Shown: positions 11,531 to 25,249, counted from the stretch's first letter. The stretch: DNA of 64,000 bases from Anseranas semipalmata (GCA_013399115.1 VXAA01002199.1:124001-188000), one strand, 5' to 3'. Made by a program: numbers and translations. The notes: generated by a model from the sequence alone, not told the origin.

Positions 11531-12745
11531 AAAGTAATCCCTCCCAGGAAGGGGTGCAAGGGCTGCCCTCCCCACCCACCCCCAGGGGATACAAGCACAG
11601 CTCCTGCTCTCCTTGCCCAGGCTAGCGAGGCATGAGGTCCTGCATGCAGCATCGCTCTCATCTGCCCTTTGGGTGAGCCTTCTCACCTCTTGAGTTTAAT
11701 GGGCATCGACCTGAACTGAACAACAGAACATGAGGAGGACTGAAGCCAAAACCAGCCCCAGATACACGCTTCACCTCCATAAGTGGTGATGGCACAGGCA
11801 GGCACCCGTTCGAGCCCTGGGTTGTGAAAGGAAGGACCAGAGCCTCTGCGAAGGGCTTCACCCCTATCCTGAGTGAAGGCTTCACCTCTCTGGGCCTCCC
11901 TACCTCTCAGTGGTATGATGCAAGTTCCTGAATGTGTGGGAAGCCGTCAGGTATTTTCATGTTAGGAACAGGATAGATAAACGTGTGTTACAGGCCATTT
12001 GCAACATCTTCACTTTATAGAAGTAGATTTCAAAGCAGTCTCCAACAATTGCAGCCTGGCATAATCACAGGTATTCAAATAATTTGAAATCTTCAGTTTC
12101 ATAATTCTAACAGAGTTGGATTCATGAAAAATGAGAATTGGACTCCCTTGATTTCTATATTGCTCAGGGCCTGTTTTTGAAAAGGTATCTTCAGCCCATA
12201 CTGAAAGATGAAATACATTGACAGCATCTTTCTAAGTATCTTCAGGTGCAAGTTGGTGTGATGGAAAACAAGGCAGGAGTGGGAGGTCCTGTTGCTCCTG
12301 TTTAAGGTGCAGACTAGAATTTGCTGCTGCATTTGAGTTGGACTGCAGTTTTCTTTTGATTCTGGGGTGTATACAGCCTGGGACAAGAACTTTTTGTGTC
12401 TGTAAATCCAATGATAAGGAAGTGGAATTTATCATTTTGAAAACTGAAGGACTACACTTATATTGGTATGTTGGTCAATAATTATCTATATGTAGACTGT
12501 TTATTATTGGTCATCATGCATGCTGGAGAGTCTGCAGAGAAACATTCCCTATTGTAAACACCTTCAGCTATCTGGTGATCAAGCTGTGGGTTTTTTCTTG
12601 TGGAGATGTAGGCCTAAGACAAACCCAGCATCAGAACAAAAGCTTTGTCAGAAAGAAGGGGGTTTGCAGCATATGAAGTTGGTTTTGATTCATTCCCGAG
12701 CTCAGATGTTGCTTTGGGAAATGTATTCTCTTTAGGTCTCTCACT
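11531..12745. other. Intergenic, no feature seen
   Basis: No coding exon or recognised repeat. A TTCGAGCCC motif near 11,810 resembles a tRNA B box but has no A box or cloverleaf. Confidence 0.45.
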
Positions 12746-12749
12746 CTGA

Positions 12750-13360
12750 CTCTATAAACAGAGGCAGCGACTTGCATTTGGAGGCACTAAAAGTGATTTA
12801 AATGATTCAGCCTGGGATTTTTGCCAAGCAGCACCTCCTTCTGTTTGCTGTGGGGGCTTTTCTGCCCTCCCCCTTGTGGGTTGTGTTTTTTTTTTTTTCC
12901 TTCCATGCAAAATTTTTTGAGACTATCCTTTGAGACTGTCTCTTTCTCCGAAACAGAAGAAAAAAAAAGTTTGCTTCTCCAGATGGACAGCTGCTCCCCA
13001 CTCCTTTTGATGTTGCTTTTATCTGCCAGGCCAGTGCTCTCTCACCCTCTCCCCGCCCCCGGAGGCAGTTTCCATGGGGGTCTCGGGGGAGCTTTGTCTC
13101 TCACATGTGTTTAAAGAGAAATGTGGAGCTGACACAAAGGCTCCACTGCTCGACCTTTCGCCCTCCGGAGTTATGAGGGCCATAAAGCTCAAGTCCCTGG
13201 TAACAGCACTGATGACCAGGGCAGCTCTGGACACAGACAGAGCTTTTTTGGCAGAAAATTGTTTAACTAAAAATAGTTCTAGGGAGGAAAATAAAAGGTT
13301 GTGCAAACTAAGCAATGTCTTTTATTTCCTTATTTGGCGTTACTGGTAGTAGGATGAATT
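12750..13360. promoter_or_regulatory. Candidate conserved non-coding element with MEF2 site
   Basis: A perfect MEF2 consensus CTAAAAATAG lies at 13,267-13,276, in non-repetitive, non-coding sequence. A TATAAACAG string lies near 12,753. Poly-T and poly-A runs occur near 12,886-12,899 and 12,959-12,968. Regulatory function is inferred from motif content only. Confidence 0.25.
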
Positions 13361-13439
13361 TCTTCAGCATGGCCAGAGGGAAACGGCTTCATTGCATTTA
13401 ATATCGGATTTGAAATGTATCAGGCACAGACGAAAAGTG

Positions 13440-13640
13440 GCACCTGCTGAGGTGTAGGGGAGCAAGCACGGGCTCACCGGGCTGCAGGCGCGGAGGAGGA
13501 AGGCAGGGCCGCTCGCCTGCAGCGCCTGGCCGTGGGCAGAGCTCGGCCAGGCCTGGGGGACCCTCGGACTGCCGGCACGGCGCAGGTAGAGCTGCTTCTC
13601 CTCCCTGGCGAGGAGGAACCTTGGAGCCCAGCAATGGCCG
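13440..13640. promoter_or_regulatory. CpG-dense patch
   Basis: A GC-rich stretch with roughly 14 CpGs in 200 bases, next to the candidate MEF2-containing block. Open frames crossing it on the - strand do not resemble any protein and look like by-products of GC content. Confidence 0.3.
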
Positions 13641-13644
13641 AGGA

Positions 13645-15640
13645 GCTGCGATGCCAGCCAGCGAGCAGGGCTTAGCCTCCAGTCTTGCAGAAATACTAGC
13701 TCCAGAGCCCCTTTCCCTAGCTCCAGAGCAGGGGAAGGCATTGCTTTTCCCTCACTGCTCACAACTGTGAGGCCTCTCCTTGAGCTAAGTGTCCAAGCTG
13801 GATGTCTCCCACCATGATTTGAGTCATTAGCAGGGCAATCTTTTCTTTTTTCTTTCTTTTTTTTTTTTTTTAAATCCCCATTCAGGCTGGCTAGTAACAG
13901 ATGTTGGATCCAGGTGCTCCACATTTGAGGTAAAAGGTTTTTCCTGCTGAAGCTGTTGTCTTCATCCTAAAATGGGCCAGGCATAGAATGAAAAGGGAAA
14001 AGAAAAAAGGAGGTAAAAATGCCTGGTTCCCTTGCCTCCTGCTGAGGGTATTTATTTGCAGGAGAGTTGCAAGAGTGTTGAGTTCCTATGTGTAAGTTAT
14101 AAAGAGTAGAAAAGCTTCAACAGGAGAGTGACTTGCCCAGAATATTAGTTAGCCGAACGATGAAGCTGCTCTCCTCAGAGGTGCCAGACACCAGAACAGA
14201 AATTCAGAGGTGGGCCCTTCATTTCCTTAAAGGAGGCTCTAATGCTTGAGTACTGGGTGTGATAAAGGGCAGGTGACTATGAAGCCTTGTTCCCTGGTTT
14301 TCTTTTGTCCAAATTAAGCTTGTTGCTATGTGGCCTGTCATTTGGACAGTGTAGGTGAGGTGGGGGGATGTTGCTGAGTAGGGGGTTGACTGTGTGCATT
14401 AAGAATCTGAGCAGGAGTTTCAAAATCTCTATAGCACCTCAATATTGTGTGAAAATGCCTCATTCCTTCTGTGAGCAGGTTGTTTGGGAGCAGAGGCCAC
14501 CTGTTAAATATGTATTTGTAGGTGTATCAGCTTGACGGGGTTCTTATCAAGGCTTAGGGCTACGGCAGTAATAACACATTTCCCAGGAATCTTTCCTTAA
14601 ACTTTTGTTCTTCCAAACCAGATAAACAGAGGGCCACTTGCTGTGCGAGAGAGGGATAGTTTTTTCCTACTCACAAAAGAATTCAGTGGACTTTTATTTT
14701 AGGTTAAATAAAACAAAGCCAAGAGAGGGGAAAAAAATCAAGTCTCCAAAAGAAAGAAAGAAAGAAAAAAAAACAGTGATTTATGCTGAAGCTTTTTTTT
14801 CCTTTTTAACCAAAATACAGCCACTATTACAGCAGACGGAGAATTTTTACACCAAAAGGAACACAAGGAAAACACAGCCAGCATCTCTTTCCACTTACAA
14901 AATCTCTTGTCCCAGTATCCCAGTATCTCCCTATGCAACCATGCACCAGCAGTTGCATGCAGTAATGTTTTGTGTTGCTATGTTTGTCTGCCTGCGTTAC
15001 GTGATAAGGTGTGTATGTGCATGCTCATTTTCTTCCTATAAATCTTTTTCTTTCCAGAAAGTTGTAAACATAACGATAACAGTGCACGCTCTGAAATCCT
15101 TGGCTTAAAAGTGTCTTAAAGGAGAAAAATCTCAGTCAGCCCCAAGGCTGATGATTTGGCTCATGAGCCAATTGTCACTCCGTGACCATAACATGGGAAG
15201 CACACTGGGGGGAGGAAAGGTGCAAATAAGGAGTACACAGGGCAAGCGTTTCTTTGGCTCTGGTGATCCTTCAGTGGTATATGAGCCTTCAGGGGATCAC
15301 ACGACTGCAATACAGTAAAACAACCCTACAGCTCCCCTAAATCACATCACCTTGTAGAATTGGCGAACACAATCTCTTCCCTCCCATACATCACCCTTAC
15401 ACCAGACAGATCTCAAATGCAGAACAGAGTTGAGCACTTCTGCTCTCGCTGGATCCAGAGCATGCGCCTGCGGTTAGTAGCAGATGATCCTAATCACTGC
15501 TCCCGCAGCCCAGGGCTAGCTGATAACTCCCCATTCTGACTGCTGACCCCCGTAATCTTCTCATTCCTGAGAAGGAGCAGATATTGTGAATGATAGTTTT
15601 TTAGCAGCTGGGACAAAAATAGTCCTCTTCTTGCACAAAG
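13645..15640. other. Intergenic; weak MIR-like trace near 14.1 kb
   Basis: No exon was recognised. GAGTGACTTGCCCAGAATAT near 14,126 recalls antisense MIR but is too short to call. A (T)n run lies at 13,857-13,871 and an AAAG-rich run at 14,750-14,772. Confidence 0.4.
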
Positions 15641-15689
15641 AATTCAGATAGCAAACTTCAGGATCAGCAGTGACTGAGCAGCCAAGCTG

Positions 15690-15890
15690 CAGGGCTGGGA
15701 AAGATCTGCATTGTGTATCTGGCTCCACCACAGGCTTGCTCTCAGTGACCTTAGGGAACTAATTATTAATGGTCTCACGGCCTCACTTTCTTCCTCTGGA
15801 AAAATCAAGATAATAATAGGCAGCGACTCTGAAATGGTATTGTGAGGATACATTATTAACGGGTATTTCTAATATGCTTTGAATTTTCCA
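15690..15890 (+). repeat. MIR-like SINE, sense orientation
   Basis: The order of blocks follows MIR: TGGCTCCACCACAGGCTTGC, AGTGACCTTAGGGAACT, CCTCACTTTCTTCCTCTGG, AAGATAATAATAGG, TTGTGAGGATACATTATTAA, then ATATGCTTTGAATT, matching the sauropsid-type MIR tail. An old copy, but recognisable along its whole length. Confidence 0.65.
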
Positions 15891-16845
15891 AAGAAAAGTG
15901 GGATGTAGTATTAACATCTGGGAAACAAACTTTGCTGAAACTGCTTCTTTACTAAGAGAGTGGTTTCACTGCTTCTGCAGCAGCCCTTAAGGCTGCATTA
16001 CTACTGAAGGGTAGTCTCGTGAACTCTCCATTTACACTTTAAAACCTCTACACAGGCAGCAGCAGAGTCACAGATGCAGCTGCAAGAAGAAACCACACAC
16101 CACAGTTGTGCAGGTGCATGTGGGCCCCAGTGGGAAAGAATATTAACTATTTCCTGGTAATAGGAACACAGAGGTCCTTCACACTTGCAAAATAATCTCA
16201 GCACAGTTCCAGGACACAGTCTGTGTGGGAAGCTGCTATCCAATTGAATACACAACTGTGCTTAACAGATCCTAGCTTAAATGACTACAGACTAAATATT
16301 CTGGATTCTCTTTCAAATTCAATTAAGTTTGTGCATTGTGTGCCCTGTAGTTTCAGTGTGATAGGGAAAGCTTTCGTCCTATGATTTCCGTTAGTGTTTA
16401 AAGCTTTGTGTCTGGAAGGAATAGTTGATATTTACCACGGTATTTGCAAGATCATGTCCAGGTTTTAAACAACCTAATCCTGTTATTTTCATCTGTTCTT
16501 GACAAAAATTTGCAGCAGGATCATTCTTTGTGCCCATAAGGTAGCCAGGAATGAGAAGAATAATTCATAATTCATACTTTTTAAGAAGTTCTATCTTTTT
16601 GGAATAAAATTGTCTGTTATGACTCTCTCAAATATATTCTTTAATTACAATTATTGTCTGAAATTGAAACTGTATGATTGTTTGCAAAAGTAATGAGGCA
16701 TGTTTCTTTCCCTGAAATGACTGAAGTGAGAATCAGGCTTCCAGTATGAATGTATACGTAAACTATATTTTGAAATCATTTGCTTTGAAATTGCTTCCAG
16801 TTATCTAGTTTTCTATAATATTAACATGCAAATCTAGGCAAAGTA
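15891..16845. other. Intergenic, AT-rich, no feature seen
   Basis: AT-rich sequence without coding character, RNA gene or recognised repeat. Confidence 0.45.
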
Positions 16846-16849
16846 GTTT

Positions 16850-17060
16850 TTTTTTATACACTTAATATCTGTGAAGCTGGTAGGATTGGCTGAGCTGAAG
16901 CTGCCGCAGGAGATAATGATATTCTGCTGAAACACAGCAACGCTTCAGTAAACCCTGATGATGATAATGCATTGAAATAACAACATGTGGCATTGCAATC
17001 CACCCACACATCGTCATGCATCACACCAAAAATGTCACGATGTGCTGATGGTTAAGTTTC
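16850..17060. promoter_or_regulatory. Candidate conserved non-coding element
   Basis: Unique sequence rich in homeodomain, POU and C/EBP-like strings (TGATAATGCATTG, then CATTGCAATCC), with no coding frame. Based on texture only. Confidence 0.2.
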
Positions 17061-17069
17061 TCTTCTAAT

Positions 17070-20000
17070 ATCGCAAAGCTGGCAGTCCTAGCTGTATTGC
17101 TCACAACAAACTGTGCTGATTTGTTTCATCTTTGGCTGGTTTCCTGTACCCAGGATCTTTCTTACTTGAGGTGGTAATGGTGGATGCTCCTTAAGCATTT
17201 TAAAAATGGGACTCAGAAAAATACCCGTCCAAGCTCCCATTCTAACAGAACCCTACCTGCATAGTAGGAGGCTGTAAAACTGGGCAAAAAATCTAATAAG
17301 AAAGAAGTCTGGCACCTGATTTTCATCCCTTCTTCCTTTCAAGCAGAGCAGAAAGTAGCCTCTGTCTTTCAATTCCACTTGAAATATAACTTCAGCAAGT
17401 TTTCTGAATGTCTTTGATCTTACACATTTGAAAACTTAGATTTGGCACAAATTTCAGCAAAGGTTTAGGATGGTAGCTAGTTGGAATGATAGCAAAGGTT
17501 GAATTTTATCTTCCCTCTATCTCATGATAAAAAATAGTTATGACAACTTTTTTTTGTTTACCTTCTTGATAAATAAGGTACTACAGTCACAATAACTTAC
17601 TTTCATGGGTGTCCACTCTTCTTACCACTGATGGAGCTAAAATAATGAAAAAAAAATAGGAAAAATTGCTTGCATAGATCAGGCTAAATCCAAAAAAAGG
17701 CTTTTCTGTATTTAGGTTAGGACCTGGATTGAGTTTTGGTGCCTATATTCTACATTGCAACTCTGAGAACCTCAGCTGCTGCTTAACTCTGCAAATACCT
17801 GCTTTCAATAGGTGCTTCAAATCTTAACAACCAAAAATCCTATTTAAGCACTCTTAAAGTTCTGTTTCTACATGTGCTTACCAGCACTTCAGTGTTTGTA
17901 GGTCAGAAAAGTGTGACTTCTGTCCCACATCAAAGGTCAACGGAGATCCAGAAAATAAAAGATTCTTCTCTCTGCCCTTCCCTCCTTTTCCCTATTGGGC
18001 TCCACATGAAATGAGTGATCCCTGCTGCTTTTTTCTTCTTCCCCCAGAGCAGTAGTGATGACGATGATGACGACTGTGTTTTCACACAGCACCTTGGTTG
18101 TTACAGCAGTCTTGCCAGGATATGCATTATATACCACAAAATAAGTGACAGTCCTAAAAACATGGTTAAGTCCATAAGGACTTCTTCTGTCCTTATCAAG
18201 GGGAGTGCTGTCCTGCTCTTGTTTCATATTTCCAAATTGCTGGGGAAATGGACTTAATTCTGTTCTGAAGGGCTTGCAAATGACATTTCCCAGCCCTCTG
18301 AAAAGTGTTCTAATGATAGGGGAGAGCTTGTGGTAGGACATATCTCCTCGTGCAGGCCTTGCAGGGGAAGGCGAAGAAAATAGGATTCACTATGTTAAAG
18401 AGAAGAAGAGTTGTCATAGCTATGACACCTACTGATGAGGGCACTTGCCTAGCCAGAGCCTGCCTCAGGACTGTTAACAGTATAAACAGCAATTGCATGA
18501 AGTACCTAAACAGCCCTGAGATCAGCATGTGGAGCCCAGGGCATCCCTAACCACCAGAGTGCAGACTAAACAGAGTTAGGTACTTTCCCTCTGGCCCAAC
18601 TCATTTCCAATGCTTTCCTGAAGTTGTCTTTTCAACAAGACAGCTTGGGAGTACCCTGAAATCTCTTGTCTAGTGGCCAGAGTACTCTCTCAGCAGCTGT
18701 GGCTTTGTCAGGGGGTGGAGGTGTAGTAAAGCGCAATAGCAGAGTTTCGGTACATTTCACACTTTTGACCAATAGCACCTGCTAATACATTGTGTACTCA
18801 TGAATTACGTGACATTACAGCAGCCATGCAACTGTGCACTACATATTTCCCTCCATGTTTAGGTCAGACCTGTGTCTGTCCCTGCCTCCTAAGAGGTCTG
18901 AAATTCCTCAGGGTTCTGGGTTCTTCTCCATGGGACTGAAAATTAGGTATCGTGAACTCTGGCCCTGCAGTGCCAGAGTTCCTCCTCTGGACCCAGCAGA
19001 GCCACCACTTCTTACAGCATGGCTGGCACACAGACATGAAAGTAGACATGACTCAGTGCAGAATCTTCTTAGGGAAAGGACTCCAGGAACTTCCTGCACA
19101 GACACGGGCTATGGCTCCTCTTTGTAAGCACTGCAGGGGAAATGGAAGAAAAGAAACACCAAGGGTGGGAAATAAGACTGTGTTTTCATTTCCTCTTTCT
19201 TGTTTGTTACTTGGTCCTTCTCTAGTGAAAGAAAAAAAATACAACAACAAAAACCCAGCTGCACCTGTTTTTTTTACAAAATGTTCTCTTGCACTCGTTC
19301 ACCTCCTGGTAACACTGAACTCCAGAAAATACGGAGCACTCTCTCTTTAAGAAACACTGCTCTCTGCCCAGCTGTTGACTTGCCTGAAGGTGAGACCTCT
19401 GCTTAAATTCATGGCTCCAGCTGTCAAAAGCAAAGAAAAGCAGCTTTTCCTTGGCGGCTCTCTGCTTTGGGTAGAATTTGACATCTTCCTCAGTCAGCAG
19501 AATTTAATCAGCATCAAGTGCCCACAGCCTCTCAGCTCCACCACAGCCCGGCTGGGGGTGGGGGAGCCAGACCTGCGGAGGAGAAGAGGGGGAGTCTACA
19601 ACCCAGCAGGCACAAACAGACACAGACACAATCACCAGCCTCTATAAGAAATCCAAATGTTGTCACTGTCTAGGGAGAGCCTCATTATACCCTTTGACTT
19701 AAGAATTGCTGTTATCATTCAGTAACCTTATCCGGCTTAGGCTTTGCTGTGTCCTCCCGAGAAGCTGAGAGCAGGTAAATGGAGTGAGTTACTGACAGCT
19801 GACAATGACACTGATTTCCAAAAGAAAGCTGATGAAATGGGCTCAGGGATACGGTTTCTCGGACTTGAGTGAGCAAGTAAAGCCAAGGGAACAACTCCTG
19901 CGATTGCCATGCCTTGCTTGCCTTTCTGCTAGGGAAGAGAATGCCTGCAGTAATTTTCGCATAGATACCAGCAAGGTAAATGATCCGGCTCATGTAGCAA

Positions 20001-22425
20001 AACTGTTTCCCTGAGCAGCTAACCTACAAATCCCAGCATTTGAGCCTCAAATGGTCAGATGAGATTGACATGAGCAGACCTAGGTACACATGGACTTGAG
20101 TATGGGTCTGCCACAGCAGGATGGCATCTGTCTTTCCCCAGTACTGCCACCCCCTTCCTGCAACCAAGCCCCAAAATCCCATGGAGAGAAACGGCATCAG
20201 GGGGGTGGTGGTGCAGTAGTCTCCGGCACGGGGTTCAGCTCTGTCAGCCATGTCAGGGGCTGTCCTGGCTGCTTCCCTCCTGCTCTGCCACTTCGGGGGA
20301 GCCGGCTCGCCTGCCCCGGGACCCTCATTTCAGGGGGCTCGGTCAGTGCAAGATGGCTGCTGTTACAGCACGAGTGTGTGCAGGCTGCTTTCTCAAGGAG
20401 ACTTTGTGTCAATGCTTACCCATTTAAAATAACCTGTTCACAGTAAATATTATCTATCTATATATTTTGAACACACAAACTCCAGACCTTCCTATACATG
20501 CAGTTCATTTCTAGCACCTGCAGCTGTTACCCATTTCCTGACAATATCGTCGTGCCCATTGAGGAGAGGAAGGACATGTTGGGTTGTTTTTTTAGTGTTT
20601 ACCTCTTCCACCCGTTTGATATTAGCCTGCATAATGGCACAGAGCTGAATCAAAGGAGGCGGCTGGTGGGAGCAAACAGGAAATGAAGCAATGCCCGAGG
20701 TAAGGGGGGCAACTTGCAGCGGGGCTGGGAGGAAACAAGTGTGTGTGTGTTTTTAGGGAGGGGGAATTAATTTGCAAATACCCACTTGTCCCCAAGCAGA
20801 GGGCAGCTTAGTTTTCTCCAGACCCAAGCCAGGAATCAGAGGGACACTACAGCACTGAATACCCCCACCTAGAAAAGCAGAGGGGTGAGGTAGCAGGAGA
20901 TGTTTAAGGGGAGGGATGCTGTGGGTGAAGTCAGGAGTGCAGGTAAAGGCTTGCTGCTTGGAGTGGGGGAGAGACCACAGGTGTATTGCAGCCCAGGAGC
21001 TTGACAGTGATCAATGTAGAGCTCAGGCTGTGAACTGTATACTGTTGCCGCCTGTAGCCATGAATGTGGTGGTGTGTGTGTTGGTTTTTTTTTTTTTTTT
21101 CCACCTCTGTTCCTTTGTATTTGGGGAATGAACTTCATAAAACCTGCATTCATCGTTTCTGCTCAGCCACATGACAAACTCCTACTGAACTGTGTCCTGA
21201 AGGGGTGATGCAGCCACAATAACAAAATCCCTCCTGCTTCAGTCATTAAAAACACTGCATTTCTCATCTCACGGTGCTGGGGGAGGGGGCTGGGAACAGC
21301 CGAGGAAGCAAATCCCAGTGGGGATACTATTACAGTATGAAAGAGACTATGAACCCAGCTCATTTATGTACAGAATTTATCACCAAATGTCCTACCAAAT
21401 GACTTACTTTTAATCTTATCCTAGTACTGCTCATCTTTCTCAACATTCACCTTCCAAAAAAAAATTGAGTTACTAATAAGGGTGTTTCTAAAATTACCAT
21501 CTCGCTTCCCTTCTTAAACTTCTCTATTTAAGACTTTACAGTGCTAAAAGGTACAATGCTAATCTTGTATAGCGTCTGGAGCCTCCTCTTCTCAAATGAT
21601 AGCCCTCTTATATGAACAGCTAACTGAAGACATCTGTTGGATGCAATTATCTGCATGCTGCACATTTGTTTTAGACATAGTTTTCTATGTTACTTAGGGA
21701 TAACGTACCTAATTATGTTTTTCCGACAGTGTTATTTGTGAAGAAGGTTTTCCATTGTCCACCAAGTTCAGTGAGTGGATAAATACTGTTTGTGATATTT
21801 CTAGTGGAATTTCCTCATTGATTAATGAAGTAGATGTGCATATTTAATTATTTTAATAATTCTTCCCAGCCTCCTGCAACTAGAAGAGGTAAAGCCCACT
21901 CTCATGTATAGATTCTTAGCTTTCATTCAGTATAGCATAGTTTCATGGCAGGAGGTGAACTTTGTTACAAGTTTTATGTCTGTAGGATTACCTGCTCTAC
22001 GGTACGCTGCTTGTGGGACACGAGCCAACTAATAATGTTGGATTAAAGAATAGATGGAAATGACTGAAACGTGTTTTCTTTCAGATTTAGTAAGAAATAC
22101 TTTGCTAAAAGTTCCAAAATTTTCATTAAATCTTGTCACAGAAAGTTGCACTGACCATTTTATAAAGTACTGGGGAAAGCACTTTCAGCAAATGTCAGCA
22201 GAATGCTTTTCTCTACCAACTCCATTTTATCTGTTTTCTAAAAAAAGGACGCATAGACTCTGACACAGCCAAGTTGCTGTGGCTTACTAAAATACCAGTG
22301 TTAGCTGAGCCCTGGTAATTGCACACACACACGCTTTCAGCGGGGGCACACACAAGATAAATGACAGTAACTTGTCTCTGGGGCACAAGCTGACACGTTT
22401 CACCTCACAGCAGGGGATGGCAGGG
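17070..22425. other. Intergenic, no gene recognised
   Basis: Includes a short GATGAC-type tandem at 18,054-18,076, poly-T near 21,086-21,100, and several open frames of 60-134 codons that look random. At 21,820-21,865 there is an AT-rich cluster of TTAATTA-type strings. No splice-supported coding sequence was found. Confidence 0.4.
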
Positions 22426-22429
22426 CAGG

Positions 22430-22560
22430 CCAGCCAGCGCCGCTTGGCTGGCGGGCAGCGAGCGGCTAGGCCGAGGTTAGCCTGAAGCTGTCCCAGCGCG
22501 GTGTGAAGCCCTGGTCCCTCCCAACCAGGACAGCTCTCCTCGTGCCTGACCCGGTGAGCA
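22430..22560. promoter_or_regulatory. Short CpG-dense patch
   Basis: GC-rich, with closely spaced CpGs (CAGCGCCGC, GCAGCGAGCGGC, CCCAGCGCGG). No open frame of interest. Possibly an orphan CpG element. Confidence 0.25.
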
Positions 22561-22579
22561 CAGAGGGAAAGCGTGTTAT

Positions 22580-22710
22580 TAGTGTTATTTAATTTGCATT
22601 ACTGTGATACTTAGGAGCTCCGGTTTGGATTAGGACTCTGTTGTGCTAGGCCCTGTGTAAACACACATGAAAGCATGACACTGTCCTCCAGAGCTGCCTG
22701 CCTTGTACAA
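22580..22710 (-). repeat. Ancient amniote SINE/LINE tail, antisense
   Basis: TTGCATTACTGTGATACTTA, then GGAGCTCCGG, TGTTGTGCTAGGCCCTGTG and AAACACACATGA match a common sauropsid interspersed repeat (MIR/L2-type tail, usually read as TACCGTAGCACCTAGGAGC ... TTGTGCTAGGCGCTGTAC). The exact family name is uncertain. Confidence 0.65.
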
Positions 22711-22719
22711 ACACACGCG

Positions 22720-25230
22720 GGAGTCGGGTATGGTTTCATGCTGAGGTTGGGCTTTGTCTTCCTCAGTGCCTTGTGCTGTGCCAAGCATGTTGTCAGCTCT
22801 TGCAAATCATCTTTATTTAACAGCTCTCACCTCAGCATGCTCTTTGCTTGAATTGGTCACTTGGCGAGTTCGCATGTTTGTGTAGCATGCAGTAGATGAC
22901 CCAGAAGGGTACTTGGGGCCAAGCTGGGACACACCATGTGAGTTTACTTTAAGGGCAGCTACAAAAAGTCCCCACGTGTTGCAGTTCTGGGTGGGAAGAG
23001 CTAGAGCTGGCTGAGCATGGAAAACAAAAGCCTAGCACTGTCCGCCTCGTGCCAGCCAGCTTGGGGGTCAAGAGGAGACAGAGCTGAGCTGGCACTGGCA
23101 GTGCCACAAGGCTCGTGGGGTCTGCTTGGTCCACGCAGGGCTCTCTGTCCCATGGAAAGCATCTCCCCACCAGCTCTGAGAGAGCCTCTTACCCAGCACT
23201 AACAAAATTGTCTTTGTATACCTCGGAGGAGGTGACTAAAGCAGGAACAGAGAGCACTAGTTAGTTTTCTCTGTGTGAAATGTTTACTCATTTTCCCCGT
23301 AGGCTGTTAATGAGACTTCTGGCTTTAGCAGAAGAAATCCCACCTTATTCCCTAAAACTTGGTAAATAAAGATGAGTCATAAGCAATTTTTGTGTTTTAA
23401 AGCAGAGATCCTTCCTTCACCCTAAGTAGGAATGGCAGGGTCACCCCTGAGAAGAAAGTGGCTAAAAACCTGTTTGGATAATATACTGTGTCTGGTGTCC
23501 TGTGGTGATAGTCTGATAGTGGTGAGCATCTGAACAGTACTTGGGTTTCCTCATTTCCTAAATGTAAGAAAAGTTCTCTGTGTGCAGTGATAATCTCTTA
23601 AGTTGCTCCCTTTCTCTCAGTGTTAAAGATCTGACTACATTACTCCTTCAAAACTCATTTAGAAAATCTACACTGCTCTTTATAGGCAGCCAATAACTTT
23701 GGTTGTGTTTAAGACTTTCTCTGTTTTAAGACAGAGTTTGCCAGTATGGCTACAAAACAATTTATACACGTGTTGTATGGATGCATGGTGTGCTGCTTGC
23801 AACTGAGGTGCTTTGCAGGTTACACAAGTGATGTGGGCAGATTGAGATGTGGAAAGTATCTACAAATCAAAGGATATAAGAATTCTCAAAAACTGTATAA
23901 ACCTAACAAACAAGTCTCACGAGCTGTTGTTCAAGGTGGTTTGATTTTGTTTGGAAGTAAAGATGCAATGTAGTCAAGGTATTGCAATCTGATGGATAAA
24001 GCAGCTCTGGTGAAGGTGGGGTGCAAAGCTTAGACCATCCAGCTAACCTCACAGAAAAAGTGAAGTGTCTGGCCTTTGTTTTAATGTATTTTGCTTTGGC
24101 TCAGTTGTGTGATCAGTCACTCTGTATTAAAAATACACATTTTTACTATTGTAGACAAAATGCATAAACATTTGACCCCTGGAAATATGATATACAGCTA
24201 AAGACAGCCTTTGAAAAAACTGAAGTGTGTATGTGCATTATAAATTCCTCCTTTCTCACAGGACCAGCGCAGTAGAAAAAAGGATAATCGGTTGTGTCTT
24301 TTGGTCTCCCTCTCCTCCCCACCCCTCACCTCCTCCCTGCTCCCCCTCCTTTTTGCTGTGGGATGTGCCAGCACTTGTCTTGGCAAAAGCCAGTCTTGGA
24401 TCTCAAAACTGAAGAAAACTCCAGTCTGTCCGTGACTGACTCAGCCTTTACCAGGGCTCCTCTCCTCCCCGCCCCAGTGCACACCAAGAGAAAAGCGCGT
24501 CTTGGTCTGCTCCAGGGAGGCACAGCAGAGGGGCATCCGCAAGGCAAACACGTAATTCATGCCCTCGTAAATCAGGGCCATGTCAGAAGTACAATTTGAA
24601 GTGCGTGTACTTGCATGTACCTCACAGGCAGATCATCGCATGTGCCAAACACCACGTGAAAATAATAGGGCATTGCCATCCGGTATCATCCTGGTCTGCA
24701 CTTTCAATGGGGAAGTAAAACTAAGAAGTGCTTTGCTGGGAGTCTTAGGGACCAGGGTCCTTTGTTTTGTACTCAGGGCAGGTAAAATCAGCTGACTGTG
24801 GTGTGATTTCCAACCACCACCCTCCACTACACGCACAAAGCTACTGGCTTGTTCACTCTCCCTGTCCAGTCAATCTTTGGCCTTTCTGGAAAGACTGCCA
24901 GCAAAACTATCTTTTGGCAGTGGTGATATCATGATGCAGAGGACTGCCCATTAGAAACTGTGCAGCAGTTCATTTTCCAAAGAAGCTACCAACCATCAGC
25001 CACATGATAAAGCACAAATTCTCCCTACAGCCCCACTCAGCCTCATCTGGACCTCGACCAGGGACATGAAAAGCTTCAGTTCTCCTCCCCAGTACCTAAC
25101 AGATCAATGTCCTGACCATTAAAAGCTAAATCACGCAGAGAATAAACACCCATACTGTTTTTAATACGTAAGTGTCTATGAAGTCCACATAAGGACTTAG
25201 GATGGAAAGGCACCTACTGGGTCTTCCACA
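22720..25230. other. Intergenic, no feature seen
   Basis: No coding exon or recognised repeat. A C/T-rich stretch lies at 24,305-24,355. Confidence 0.45.
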
Positions 25231-25249
25231 TCAGAAGACATTGTTAGTA

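Noticed and set aside
11800..11825. tRNA B-box-like TTCGAGCCC
   Set aside because: No A box at the right distance and no cloverleaf.
13364..13924. 186-codon open frame on the - strand
   Set aside because: It crosses a CpG-rich patch and a poly-T run, resembles no known protein, and has composition explained by GC content.
14638..15108. 156-codon open frame on the + strand
   Set aside because: Lysine-rich through A-rich simple sequence; no domain and no conserved motif.
17937..18341. 134-codon open frame on the - strand
   Set aside because: No recognisable protein. The acidic/valine stretch comes from a GATGAC-type simple repeat.
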